In this document: positions 52,884 to 60,692 of the stretch, one piece after another
How the letters are laid out: every line of letters starts with the position of its first letter
How positions within the stretch are numbered: the stretch's first letter is position 1
Origin: Lutibacter sp. A80
GTDB lineage: Bacteria; Bacteroidota; Bacteroidia; Flavobacteriales; Flavobacteriaceae
Direction: 5' to 3'
DNA length: 64,000 nucleotides
NCBI RefSeq assembly: GCF_022429645.1
Contig: NZ_CP092480.1
Location: forward strand, 248,001-312,000
Notes under the pieces: model-generated
What the model was told of the DNA's origin: nothing
What the model saw: only the letters and a program-made list of their open reading frames with translations
Database searches by the model: none
Translations under genes and position numbers: made by a program

Positions 52884-54173
52884 CTATTTAATCAAGTCTG
52901 AATAATCTTCTGGTAACTCCGCATCAATATCTCTTAAATATTTCCGCAATGCAGTGATAGAAGCATGCCCTGTTATTAACATTAGTTTACCTTCAGCTTC
53001 GGTTGGTGAAGAATTTTTAACAAGCTCTCTAAATAATTTTGTAATATAAGTATGTCTAAAACTGTACATTCCATAATCAATTCCTAAATTAAAGTGATTT
53101 TTCACTACTCTTTTAAATCGTTTACTAAAGTAATCTCTTCTATTGTTAACTTCGGCCGACCATTCACCTCCAATTTTATCAGGTGTAAATAATAGTAAGT
53201 TAGCATCCAACTTTGAAAGATCAGGCAAATCCTTTAATAATAGTTCAGGTATTAATTTTGTTTTTAAGGGGCTATTTTTTGCTTTAAATCGTACTGTTCT
53301 ATTTTTTAAGTCTAAATCTCCAATGGTTAACCTACAAACTTCAATAGGTCTTAATAAATTGAATGAAATAAATTTAATAAAGAGTAGGAGTATAGGGTCA
53401 TTATCTTCTAAATAGTCAAAGATTTTTTCCTGCTCTTCAGATGTATAACTTTTATTTCGCTCTGGAATGGTTTTTAAAACTGGGATTTTTTTGATGAGGT
53501 TTGCTTTAATAATATCATTATCTTCTAATGATTGAAATATACTTCCTAAATCTAATCTATAATTGTTTCTCGTTCTTGCGCTAGTTCGATATAGTTCTTC
53601 ATTTAAAAACTGAGCTAAATCCATTTTTGTTATCTGATCGATATATTTTATTGTTGGACGATTTTTTTCAAACCATATTATTAAATTCTTAATCCGATTT
53701 CCGTAAGTTTTAAAAGTTCTAGAACTAACTAAATTTTCTTTTATTTTTAAACCAATATCAAAGGCTTCTCTTAAAGTCATTTTGTTTTCTTCTACAATAG
53801 CTTCTGGAGATTCAATTACTATAGGTTGAACTTCTTCCTTCTGGGTTCTTTTTGAATATAAATCAGTGTTATCTTCAAAAGGATTAAAGCCAGCTTTTAA
53901 AAGTTGTAGTAATTTTTTTCGGTAAGCAGTTAAAACCGAAAGACGATCCTCTTTGGTTTTATAAAGGTTTGATTTGCCATAGATATTTTTCATCCGTTGT
54001 AATTTTCCTGTTTCAGGATTTCTAAAAGAAAAATAGACATACCAACGTTTACTTAAATCACCTTTGGCAGTATAAATTTTGGGGATAGAAAAATTCTTTT
54101 TCATTTGTAAATCGTGTTCCAAAACGTGTTCATTTTGGCACTCAAAGTTAAGAATTTCATTTAAATTGAACAT
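52884..54173 (-). CDS. int: Tyrosine-type site-specific recombinase (integrase)
   Basis: 429 residues. An N-terminal AP2-like arm-binding region (about 30-100; DLSKRWYVYFSFRNPETGKL) precedes a SAM-like core-binding domain (about 130-225). The catalytic domain has Arg in FNLLRPIEVCRL, the SFRHTYITK box, GHASIT and the Tyr in LRKYLRDI. It starts immediately after a hairpin plus eight-T tract, leaving no room for a Shine-Dalgarno site. Adjacent to tRNA-Met, it is the enzyme expected to have inserted the island. Confidence 0.93.
   Translation of the reverse strand: MFNLNEILNFECQNEHVLEHDLQMKKNFSIPKIYTAKGDLSKRWYVYFSFRNPETGKLQRMKNIYGKSNLYKTKEDRLSVLTAYRKKLLQLLKAGFNPFEDNTDLYSKRTQKEEVQPIVIESPEAIVEENKMTLREAFDIGLKIKENLVSSRTFKTYGNRIKNLIIWFEKNRPTIKYIDQITKMDLAQFLNEELYRTSARTRNNYRLDLGSIFQSLEDNDIIKANLIKKIPVLKTIPERNKSYTSEEQEKIFDYLEDNDPILLLFIKFISFNLLRPIEVCRLTIGDLDLKNRTVRFKAKNSPLKTKLIPELLLKDLPDLSKLDANLLLFTPDKIGGEWSAEVNNRRDYFSKRFKRVVKNHFNLGIDYGMYSFRHTYITKLFRELVKNSSPTEAEGKLMLITGHASITALRKYLRDIDAELPEDYSDLIK
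54109..54131. repeat. 12-bp-spaced iteron pair, integrase-proximal end
   Basis: AAATCGTGTTCC and AAAACGTGTTC in tandem inside the 5' coding part of the integrase, matching the pair at 34592-34614. Confidence 0.6.
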
Positions 54174-54203
54174 AAAAAAAACGGTTTAGATCAATCTAAA
54201 CCG
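54174..54203 (-). terminator. Terminator between tRNA-Met and the integrase
   Basis: Stem CGGTTTAGA/TCTAAACCG with a 4-nt loop and eight T on the minus strand. The T-tract touches the integrase ATG. It would end the tRNA transcript and attenuate the integrase. Confidence 0.8.
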
Positions 54204-54225
54204 CTTGTTTCTTCAATTTTTGCTT

Positions 54226-54269
54226 TGTAGCGTGATGCAGAATTGAACTGCAGACCTCCGGGTTATGAA
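54226..54269. repeat. tRNA-proximal attachment repeat
   Basis: 44 bp identical to 34491-34534, covering the 3' end through the anticodon loop of tRNA-Met. Crossover between the two copies would excise the island and leave an intact tRNA. Confidence 0.9.
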
Positions 54270-54301
54270 TCCGACGCTCTAACCAACTGAGCTACCACGC
54301 C
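54228..54301 (-). tRNA. tRNA-Met (CAT)
   Basis: 74-nt cloverleaf: acceptor GGCGTGG pairs with the 3' side TCACGCT (G1-U72 wobble), D-arm AGCTCAGTTGGTTAGAGC, anticodon loop TTCATAA, T-arm TGCAG/CTGCA with TTCAATT. CCA is not encoded. Elongator type by its anticodon stem, though an Ile2 (lysidine) identity cannot be excluded by eye. It serves as the insertion site of the island. Confidence 0.92.
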
Positions 54302-54315
54302 AATTATTGAGGGTG

Positions 54316-54348
54316 CAAATATAAAAATAAAAAACTTGTTGCAGCAAA
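54316..54348 (-). promoter_or_regulatory. tRNA-Met promoter
   Basis: On the minus strand TTTG (54345-54348), 21-bp spacer, TATATTTG (54316-54323), a very good Bacteroidota promoter 15 bp before the tRNA. Confidence 0.75.
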
Positions 54349-54428
54349 TTTTTTTAGTTATTTTTTTTAATAATTTAAATTTTTTTAGAATGGATAATTT
54401 ATATATATTGTGCTTTTAAATATACGAG

Positions 54429-54812
54429 ATGTCAACAAAAATAAAATTTGAAATAGAATTCCCAATTCACGCTTCACCTAATATGTTATATCAATATTTT
54501 GGGACACCTTCGGGACTTTCAGAATGGTTTGCAGATAACGTAAATTCACGTGGTGAAATATTTACTTTTATATGGGATGGATCAGAAGAAAAAGCTAAAG
54601 TATTACAAGAACGACCGGATGAAAAAATAAAATTTAAATGGTTAGATGGAGAAGACGATAAAAGTTATTTTGAATTTAGAATTGAAGTTGATGAAATAAC
54701 TAAAGATGTTTCTTTAATTGTGACAGATTTTGCCGAAGAAGACGAAATTGATGAGTCTAAAATGTTTTGGGAAAATCAAATAGATGAGTTAAAATATACT
54801 ATAGGAGCTTAA
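54429..54812 (+). CDS. START-like domain protein
   Basis: 127 residues, cytosolic, strongly acidic C-terminal half. KIKFEIEFPIHASPNMLYQY, then GLSEWFADNV and FTFIWDGSEEKAKV, are typical of the START-like/AHSA1-related proteins found throughout Flavobacteriia. Core gene of unknown function. A terminator follows directly. Confidence 0.85.
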   Translation: MSTKIKFEIEFPIHASPNMLYQYFGTPSGLSEWFADNVNSRGEIFTFIWDGSEEKAKVLQERPDEKIKFKWLDGEDDKSYFEFRIEVDEITKDVSLIVTDFAEEDEIDESKMFWENQIDELKYTIGA

Positions 54813-54840
54813 TAGCAAAGCTTATTACAATTTTTAAAAG

Positions 54841-54864
54841 ACCTTGTTAATACAAGGTTTTTTT
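54841..54864 (+). terminator. Rho-independent terminator
   Basis: ACCTTGT/ACAAGGT stem, TAAT loop, run of T; 28 bp after the START-like gene. It also argues against any start for the next gene before about 54870. Confidence 0.85.
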
Positions 54865-54876
54865 TATGTAATTTTG
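54844..54876 (+). promoter_or_regulatory. Promoter of the aminotransferase gene
   Basis: TTG (54844-54846), 22-bp spacer, TAATTTTG (54869-54876), 18 bp before the start codon. It overlaps the preceding terminator, so spacing is compact. Confidence 0.45.
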
Positions 54877-54894
54877 TTTCATAATTTTTTTGAT

Positions 54895-55713
54895 ATGATA
54901 AATTTTAATGGTTCAATTTTAGAATCCGAAATAACAGTATTTGGGGCTGCTAATAGAGCTTTTAAATACGGTGATGCACTTTTTGAAACTGTTAAAGTTA
55001 TAAATTCTAAAGTGATTTTTTTAGAAGATCATTATTTTAGATTAATGGCTTCTATGCGGATGTTAAGAATTGAAATTCCTATGAATTTTACAATGGAGTT
55101 TTTTGAAAAAGAAATTATAAACACTACAGTAGCAAATAATTTAGATTCTGCAAGAGTGCGATTTACAGTATATAGAAGCGATGGAGGAACTTATGCTCCT
55201 GTTATTAATACTTGTAGTTATTTAATAGAATCGTCTCCTTTAAACGTAGAAGTAAAAGAAACCTATACATTAGATGTATTTAAAGATTACTTTTTGTATT
55301 CGGGTTTACTTTCAACAATTAAAACTACTAATAAAATTACAAATGTTTTGGCAAGTATTTTTGCTAAAGAAAACAATCTAGATAATTGTGTGTTATTAAA
55401 TGAAAAAAAGTTTGTAGTTGAAGCAATAAATGGAAATATTTTTACGGTAAAAGGCACTGTTATTAAAACTCCACCTATTGAAGAAGGTTGTGTAAAGGGA
55501 ATAATGAGAAAAAAACTTATTGAAATACTTTCAAAAACAAGTGAATTTACTTTAAAAGAAGAAGCGATTTCTCCATTTGAACTTCAAAAGGCAGATGAGG
55601 TTTTTATTACAAATGCTATTGTAGGAATACAACCTGTAACAAATTATAAGAAAGCTACATTTAAAACAACAGTTGCTGAAAGATTAATACTAGAATTAAA
55701 AAAATTAATTTAA
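54895..55713 (+). CDS. Class IV aminotransferase (PabC/IlvE-like)
   Basis: 272 residues from ATG 54895; an ATG-less extension to 54844 would run through the terminator. Fold-type IV PLP enzyme: AFKYGDALFETVKV at the start, ARVRFTVYRSDGG, the PLP-lysine region TIKTTNKITNVLAS and VVEAINGNIFTVKG. Members are 4-amino-4-deoxychorismate lyase (folate) or branched-chain/D-amino-acid aminotransferase. Length and the short GNIFTVKG loop favour the lyase-like group, but I would not fix the reaction. It overlaps the convergent yqgE gene by 9 bp. Confidence 0.85.
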   Translation: MINFNGSILESEITVFGAANRAFKYGDALFETVKVINSKVIFLEDHYFRLMASMRMLRIEIPMNFTMEFFEKEIINTTVANNLDSARVRFTVYRSDGGTYAPVINTCSYLIESSPLNVEVKETYTLDVFKDYFLYSGLLSTIKTTNKITNVLASIFAKENNLDNCVLLNEKKFVVEAINGNIFTVKGTVIKTPPIEEGCVKGIMRKKLIEILSKTSEFTLKEEAISPFELQKADEVFITNAIVGIQPVTNYKKATFKTTVAERLILELKKLI

Positions 55714-56262
55714 CGCAGGGTTTTTAGGGGCATTTGCCCAAATTTGATATTCACCACCAAAAGCCATTAATTGATTTCTCCAAATTTCATCACTTTTAAT
55801 AGTTAATAAATTAGGATATTTATTTTTAGTTATTATCCAAGTAGATTCATTTATTTCTTCGTTCAGCTGTTCTATAGACCAACCAGAATAACCTAAGAAA
55901 AAGCGAATATCAGAAAATTCAATTATTTTTTCATTTAAAAGTTTAGTGAGTGAATTAAAATTTCCTCCCCAATAAAATTCAGCATCAATTTGGATACTGT
56001 CAGGTATTAATTCGGGTACTTTATGGATAAAATATAAGTTTTCTTGATCAACAGGTCCACCGCTATAAACTGTAAAATCACAATCAATTTCTGGAATTAA
56101 GTCGCTTAAAACAAATTCAGTAGGTCTATTTATAATAAATCCAATACAACCATCTTGGCTATGCTCGGTTAAATATATTACCGACCTATTAAATTCTTTA
56201 TCATTAAGAATTGAAGGTTCTGCAATTAATAATTTACCTTTTGTAGGATTTTTATCTACCAT
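55705..56262 (-). CDS. YqgE/AlgH family protein
   Basis: 185 residues with the family opening GKLLIAEPSILNDKEFNRSV, the GFIINRPTEF segment, YSGGPVDQENLYFIH and FFLGYSGWSIEQLNEEI. A conserved cytosolic protein; AlgH was named as a regulator in Pseudomonas but its biochemical role is unknown. Full length. Confidence 0.93.
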   Translation of the reverse strand: MVDKNPTKGKLLIAEPSILNDKEFNRSVIYLTEHSQDGCIGFIINRPTEFVLSDLIPEIDCDFTVYSGGPVDQENLYFIHKVPELIPDSIQIDAEFYWGGNFNSLTKLLNEKIIEFSDIRFFLGYSGWSIEQLNEEINESTWIITKNKYPNLLTIKSDEIWRNQLMAFGGEYQIWANAPKNPALN

Positions 56263-56301
56263 AATTAATATTAATGTTTATTAAATATAGTAAAATTTGT
56301 T

Positions 56302-56335
56302 AATAAAAAAAAACTCTTCAAAAAATGAAGAGTTT
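56302..56335 (-). terminator. Terminator of the HU gene
   Basis: Stem AAACTCTTC/GAAGAGTTT with a 7-nt loop and nine T on the minus strand, 29 bp after the HU stop. Confidence 0.88.
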
Positions 56336-56363
56336 AATTTATAATAAGAATAGTTCTTATTTA

Positions 56364-56636
56364 TTAGTTTACAGCATCACTGAATCCAGCACCTGCTTTA
56401 AATTTTACAACATTTTTAGCTGCAATTTCAATAGATTTTCCTGTTTGAGGATTTCTTCCAGTTCTAGCTGCTCTTTTAGAGATAGACCAAGTTCCCCATC
56501 CTACTAATGCAACTTTATCACCTTTTTTTAATGCGTTTGTTACATTGTCAGTTAATGATTCTAATGCTGCTTTTGCTGCTGCTTTTGAGATGCCAGCATC
56601 AGCTGCCATTGCATCAATTAAATCTGATTTGTTCAT
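56364..56636 (-). CDS. HU-family DNA-binding protein
   Basis: 90 residues, the usual HU length. [20 protein letters not shown] opens the dimerisation helices; the DNA-binding arm is [17 protein letters not shown] followed by a [13 protein letters not shown] end. The family GFGTF motif reads GWGTW here. Abundant nucleoid protein that bends DNA, with its own strong promoter and terminator. Confidence 0.96.
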   Translation of the reverse strand: MNKSDLIDAMAADAGISKAAAKAALESLTDNVTNALKKGDKVALVGWGTWSISKRAARTGRNPQTGKSIEIAAKNVVKFKAGAGFSDAVN

Positions 56637-56689
56637 AATTTGATTTTTAAATTAATTGGTTAAACATTTTTTACTTATAATAAGCTTAA

Positions 56690-56719
56690 CAAAGTTATAT
56701 GGAATAAGGGTTTATGCAA
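56690..56719 (-). promoter_or_regulatory. HU gene promoter
   Basis: On the minus strand TTG (56717-56719), 19-bp spacer, TAACTTTG (56690-56697): an ideal Bacteroidota promoter about 53 bp before the ATG. Confidence 0.75.
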
Positions 56720-56823
56720 GTTTTTACTGATAAAAATCAGTATTTTGTTAATAAATGATGATAAATGTTAATAACATCAATTTTTTTTAATAAAAATATG
56801 CCTTAAGCCCTTTAAAATAAGAG

Positions 56824-57768
56824 TTATTCCATTCTTGAATTTTCTTGAAAAGTGTATCCGTTTAACAAACTTTTACTGTCCATCTTTTTTTTCCCTGCTA
56901 ATTGTAAACTTTCAATTTTTAAAAAACCATTAGGTACTGCAACTTTTATTTCTTTTTTGGTTGTACTAATTAAACCTGGTTTTAAAGTGTGTATTTCTTC
57001 GATTGGTGTTACATCAAAAATTTTGACTTTTATTTTTTCTTCATTATTATATAGGGTAGTCCAAGCTGCTGGATATGGGTTTAAACCTCTAATTAAGTTG
57101 TAGGTATTGGATAAAGAGTCTTTCCAATTTATTTTACAAGTTTCTGTAAATATTTTTGGAGCAGCTTTTTCTTCAATCTCTGGTTGTTTTGTTGTGTTAA
57201 CAGTTCCTTTTTTTATTTGTTGAACAGTTTTAACAACCAAATCACTACCAACAGTCATAAGTTTGTCGTGTAATTCACCTAAAATGGTATTTTGTTCTAT
57301 GTTAACTTCTTCTTGTAAAATTATATTCCCTGTATCAATTTTTTCATCTATAAAAAAAGTTGTAACTCCTGTTTTAGTTTCTCCATTTATTAGTGCCCAA
57401 TTTATAGGTGCTGCTCCACGGTAATTAGGTAATAATGATGCGTGTAAATTAAATGTACCAAATTCAGGCATTTGCCAAACTACTTTTGGTAGCATTCTAA
57501 AAGCAACCACAATTTGTAAATTAGCATTTAAACTTTGCAACGCTGTTATAAAAGCTTGATCTTTTAAATTTGTAGGTTGTAAAATATTTAATTGATGTTC
57601 TAATGCATATTTTTTTACGGCAGATTCATTTAATTTTCTTCCTCTTCCTGCTGGTTTGTCGGGTGCAGTAATTACTCCAACTACATTAAATTTAGCTTTT
57701 ACAAGGGCATCTAAAGTTGCAACAGCAAATTCAGGTGTTCCCATAAATACAATTCTTATATCTCTCAT
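56824..57768 (-). CDS. fmt: Methionyl-tRNA formyltransferase
   Basis: 314 residues. RIVFMGTPEFAVATLDAL at the N-terminus, APDKPAGRG, the catalytic segment HASLLPNYRGAAPINWAL and the FIDEKIDTGNI loop identify Fmt, which formylates initiator Met-tRNA with 10-formyl-tetrahydrofolate. The C-terminal OB-like domain is complete. Start codon overlaps the recQ stop by one base. Confidence 0.97.
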   Translation of the reverse strand: MRDIRIVFMGTPEFAVATLDALVKAKFNVVGVITAPDKPAGRGRKLNESAVKKYALEHQLNILQPTNLKDQAFITALQSLNANLQIVVAFRMLPKVVWQMPEFGTFNLHASLLPNYRGAAPINWALINGETKTGVTTFFIDEKIDTGNIILQEEVNIEQNTILGELHDKLMTVGSDLVVKTVQQIKKGTVNTTKQPEIEEKAAPKIFTETCKINWKDSLSNTYNLIRGLNPYPAAWTTLYNNEEKIKVKIFDVTPIEEIHTLKPGLISTTKKEIKVAVPNGFLKIESLQLAGKKKMDSKSLLNGYTFQENSRME

Positions 57769-59663
57769 TAAATGTTTAGTTTAAATTTATTTTGCGAAGT
57801 TATGGCAATTTTATTTTTTTCTAAGAGGATTTTTAAAGAATTTAAAAGTTGTTTTTTATTGCAATTTAGTATTGTAGATAACTCATGCGATGATAAATTT
57901 TTAGTTTTCAGTAGGTTTAATATTTCATTTAAAAGCGTATGTGTTGTTTCTGTTGGTGCGTTTTTAGATTTGCAAACATCGCATTTGCCGCAAGGTTCTG
58001 TAATTGTTTCACCAAAATAGGAGAGTAGTTGTATGTTTCTACAGGTTTTTGAGTTTTTAATAAAGTCTATGGTGGCTTTTAATTTGTTGTATTTTAAAGC
58101 ATATTGTTTTTCAATATTTTTTGAAATATTGTTTATGGTGTAATTATCTTCTCGAATTACTAAAAAAGTTAATCTAGAATTAGAGTTTTCAAAATTATAA
58201 TTTACAATTCCATGGGTATTTAACTCTTTTAAATAAGCAATAATAGTTGCTTTTGAAATATGTAATTTTTTCGATAATTTAAATTCATCTATTATTGTAT
58301 AATGTTCAAAAATACCACCATAACTTCTCAAAAGTAATTTTATAAAATCGCTTTTTGAAGGATGTTCTTCTAAATAATTAAATAGCTGTTGGTTACTAAT
58401 TGTAAATTTTAATGTAGATTTTTTAGTAAAATTTTCATCTAACAAGATAATATTTTCTCTTTCTAATGTTTTTATTGCATTGTAGGCTTTTAAAATATTT
58501 AATTTATAGACAGCACAAAATTCTTGTATGGAAAAATTAAAAGATTCTAATGGCTGTTCTCCAAGAGGAACTTTATAAAATTGATTTAAATTAAAGTAAA
58601 TTTCTTTTATATATTGTGTAGTTGGTGTAGTGGTTTTAAACCGAGCATCAGTATCGTATAAATTAGCTTTATTAGTTAATATTAATGAATAAGATTCTTT
58701 TCCATCTCTACCAGCTCTTCCTGCTTCTTGTATATAATTTTCTAAGCTATTTGGAATATTTAAATGTATTACAACACGTACATTTGGTTTGTCTATTCCC
58801 ATACCAAAAGCATTTGTAGCAACCATAATTGGAGTTTTATCTTCTATCCAGGTTTGGTAAGCAGCATTTTTTTCGTCAACAGACAATCCGCCATGGTAAT
58901 ACGTGCTTTTAAAATTTTGTTGCACTAAAAACTTGTTAATTTCTTTAGTTTGTTTTCTATTATTGGTATAAATTATAACAGATTCTTTTATGTAATTTAG
59001 TATTTGAATTAAATTAGCATAGTAATTTTCTGTGTAAATTACCTTATAGGTTAAATTAGTTCGTTTTAAAGATTTTTTAAAAATAGTAGCATTTTCAATC
59101 TCTAAATTTTGTGTTATATCTTCAAATACCCTTTGTGTTGCTGTTGCAGTTAGGGCAATAAATGTTGCCGTTGGTTGTAATTCTTTTAAAACAGGGATTT
59201 TTAAGTACGAAGGTCTAAAATCGTGTCCCCATTCAGATATACAATGCGCTTCATCAATTGCAATAAAAGAGACTTTTAGTTGTTTTATTTTTTCTTGAAT
59301 AAAAGGCGATTGTAATTTTTCGGGAGATAAATATAAAAATTTATAACCTCCAAATTGTAAATTGTCAAAAGCTACAATTACTTCTTCTTGAGAGAGTTTT
59401 GAAGTTAAAGCAATGGCTTTAATGTTTTTTTCGGTTAAACTTTCTACCTGATCTTTTATCAATGCAATTAAGGGCGAAATAACAATGCAAACTCCTTCTA
59501 AAGCCAATGCTGGAACTTGGTAACATAAAGACTTACCATTTCCTGTTGGTAAAAGAACAATACAATTTTCACCTTTAATTACAGTATTTATTATAGCTTC
59601 TTGTGGTGGTCTAAATTGATTATATCCCCAATAGGTTTTTAATATTTCTAAAGGTGAACTCAT
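57768..59663 (-). CDS. recQ: RecQ-family ATP-dependent DNA helicase
   Basis: 631 residues. Walker A LLPTGNGKSLCYQVPAL (about 37-53), DEAH motif AIDEAHCISEWGHDF, motif III LTATAT, motif VI QEAGRAGRDG, and a RQC zinc site with Cys residues in FGETITEPCGKCDVC. The winged helix is present; the final 40 residues may be a reduced HRDC-like or helical tail (LSTILNCNKKQLLNSL). Probably a DNA repair helicase. Bacteroidota often carry several RecQ paralogs, so the symbol is by family. Overlaps the ATPase gene by four bases (ATGA). Confidence 0.93.
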   Translation of the reverse strand: MSSPLEILKTYWGYNQFRPPQEAIINTVIKGENCIVLLPTGNGKSLCYQVPALALEGVCIVISPLIALIKDQVESLTEKNIKAIALTSKLSQEEVIVAFDNLQFGGYKFLYLSPEKLQSPFIQEKIKQLKVSFIAIDEAHCISEWGHDFRPSYLKIPVLKELQPTATFIALTATATQRVFEDITQNLEIENATIFKKSLKRTNLTYKVIYTENYYANLIQILNYIKESVIIYTNNRKQTKEINKFLVQQNFKSTYYHGGLSVDEKNAAYQTWIEDKTPIMVATNAFGMGIDKPNVRVVIHLNIPNSLENYIQEAGRAGRDGKESYSLILTNKANLYDTDARFKTTTPTTQYIKEIYFNLNQFYKVPLGEQPLESFNFSIQEFCAVYKLNILKAYNAIKTLERENIILLDENFTKKSTLKFTISNQQLFNYLEEHPSKSDFIKLLLRSYGGIFEHYTIIDEFKLSKKLHISKATIIAYLKELNTHGIVNYNFENSNSRLTFLVIREDNYTINNISKNIEKQYALKYNKLKATIDFIKNSKTCRNIQLLSYFGETITEPCGKCDVCKSKNAPTETTHTLLNEILNLLKTKNLSSHELSTILNCNKKQLLNSLKILLEKNKIAITSQNKFKLNI

Positions 59664-60196
59664 TTATTTATGCAAGATAAAATAAAATCGGTTCTTTCTT
59701 TTACAGTTCCTGTTGGAACTTCAATAATAGGGTAATTTAAAGCTTTATAGGTACGCTCTAAATGGTTATGAATAGCGAGTGCTTGTTCAAAATTTTCATA
59801 GCGTTCTTCATCTGAAATATAAATTTCTTCCCAAGGAGGCATTAAAAAAACAGTATTGTATCTGTATAAATTGCTTTTGGTTATATAGGTTTTAGGATAA
59901 TCGATACTAATATAATTCATATAAGCGTGTACATCTGGCACACCTCTATCAAAAAAAACGAGTTCTATGTTTTTTTTCTCAGCTTCAATATATTGGTTAA
60001 TACGCCCTTCTAATAAAAGTTCGCTAAAAAGTAATGGTTTTGTTAAAAATAATTGTTCAATACCATTTTTACGTGCATTTAGAGTAACTTCTCTTGAAAT
60101 TTCGGGCATACACGTAAAATTTCTAGCTGTTAATTCATTTATTACTGTTGATTTACCTGTTCCAGGACCTCCAGTTATCACAATTTTTTGCTGCAT
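59660..60196 (-). CDS. AAA_28/NadR-like ATP-binding protein
   Basis: 178 residues with Walker A GGPGTGKSTVINEL (9-22), the FFDRGVPDVHAYMNY segment and FLMPPWEEIY followed by an EERYENFEQAL stretch. This matches small P-loop proteins related to the kinase domain of NadR and to ATPases annotated AAA_28. The substrate is unknown, although a nucleoside-type phosphotransfer is suggested by the DRG motif. First gene of the ATPase-recQ-fmt unit. Confidence 0.85.
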   Translation of the reverse strand: MQQKIVITGGPGTGKSTVINELTARNFTCMPEISREVTLNARKNGIEQLFLTKPLLFSELLLEGRINQYIEAEKKNIELVFFDRGVPDVHAYMNYISIDYPKTYITKSNLYRYNTVFLMPPWEEIYISDEERYENFEQALAIHNHLERTYKALNYPIIEVPTGTVKERTDFILSCINK

Positions 60197-60317
60197 TTTA
60201 CAAAAATAAGGTATTCGATAAATTATACTAAAAATATTAATGTAATTTTGTCAGTAATATATTAACATTTTAGGCTTGGTATTGTATTTGTAAGCTTTAT
60301 TTATCAAAAATAACTAT

Positions 60318-60599
60318 ATGGATAACAGAACACAATTTTATAAAAAACTTAAAAAAAAGTTAAAGAAAGATACTTCTTTTCCTACTAAATATCTTTTTAA
60401 ATTTATAGTGCCTTCAGAAACTGATAAAATTGACCAAATCGAAGATTTATTTAATCATCAGGGAGCAGTAATTACTAAAAAAACTTCGAAAACAGGTAAA
60501 TTTACAAGTGTTTCTATATATATTATAATGAAAAAAGCAGATCATATTATTTTAAAATATCAAGAAGCAGAAAAAATAGAAGGAATTATATCTTTGTGA
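60318..60599 (+). CDS. DUF493 (YbeD-like) family protein
   Basis: 93 residues: FPTKYLFKFIVPSETDKIDQ, then a TSKTGKFTSVSIYIIM segment, the signature of the DUF493 ferredoxin-like fold also seen in E. coli YbeD. A putative small regulatory domain with unknown partner. Transcribed divergently from the ATPase gene. Confidence 0.85.
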   Translation: MDNRTQFYKKLKKKLKKDTSFPTKYLFKFIVPSETDKIDQIEDLFNHQGAVITKKTSKTGKFTSVSIYIIMKKADHIILKYQEAEKIEGIISL

Positions 60600-60692
60600 T
60601 TTTGTTAACTAAATAACTAAAAAATATAAAATAAATTGCAACGTTTTAAATGAAGTAAAGGATATAAATTTAAAACTGGAAATTAGAGTTGT

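Larger units (their letters stand above)
34491..54269. mobile_element. 19.8-kb integrative genomic island at tRNA-Met
   Basis: Bounded by 44-bp direct repeats of the tRNA-Met 3' part, with a tyrosine recombinase next to the intact tRNA and matching 12-bp iteron pairs just inside both ends. Cargo: a lipoprotein, a type I restriction-modification operon with three extra genes, a TSP3/LRR lipoprotein, broken small genes, a DUF805 fusion protein and two unknown proteins. No conjugation genes are seen, so it would be an integrative but not self-transmissible element. Confidence 0.85.

Noticed and set aside
54844-54894. Upstream start for the class IV aminotransferase
   Set aside because: The extension lies in a terminator stem and T-run and in the probable promoter; family alignment begins at the ATG at 54895.
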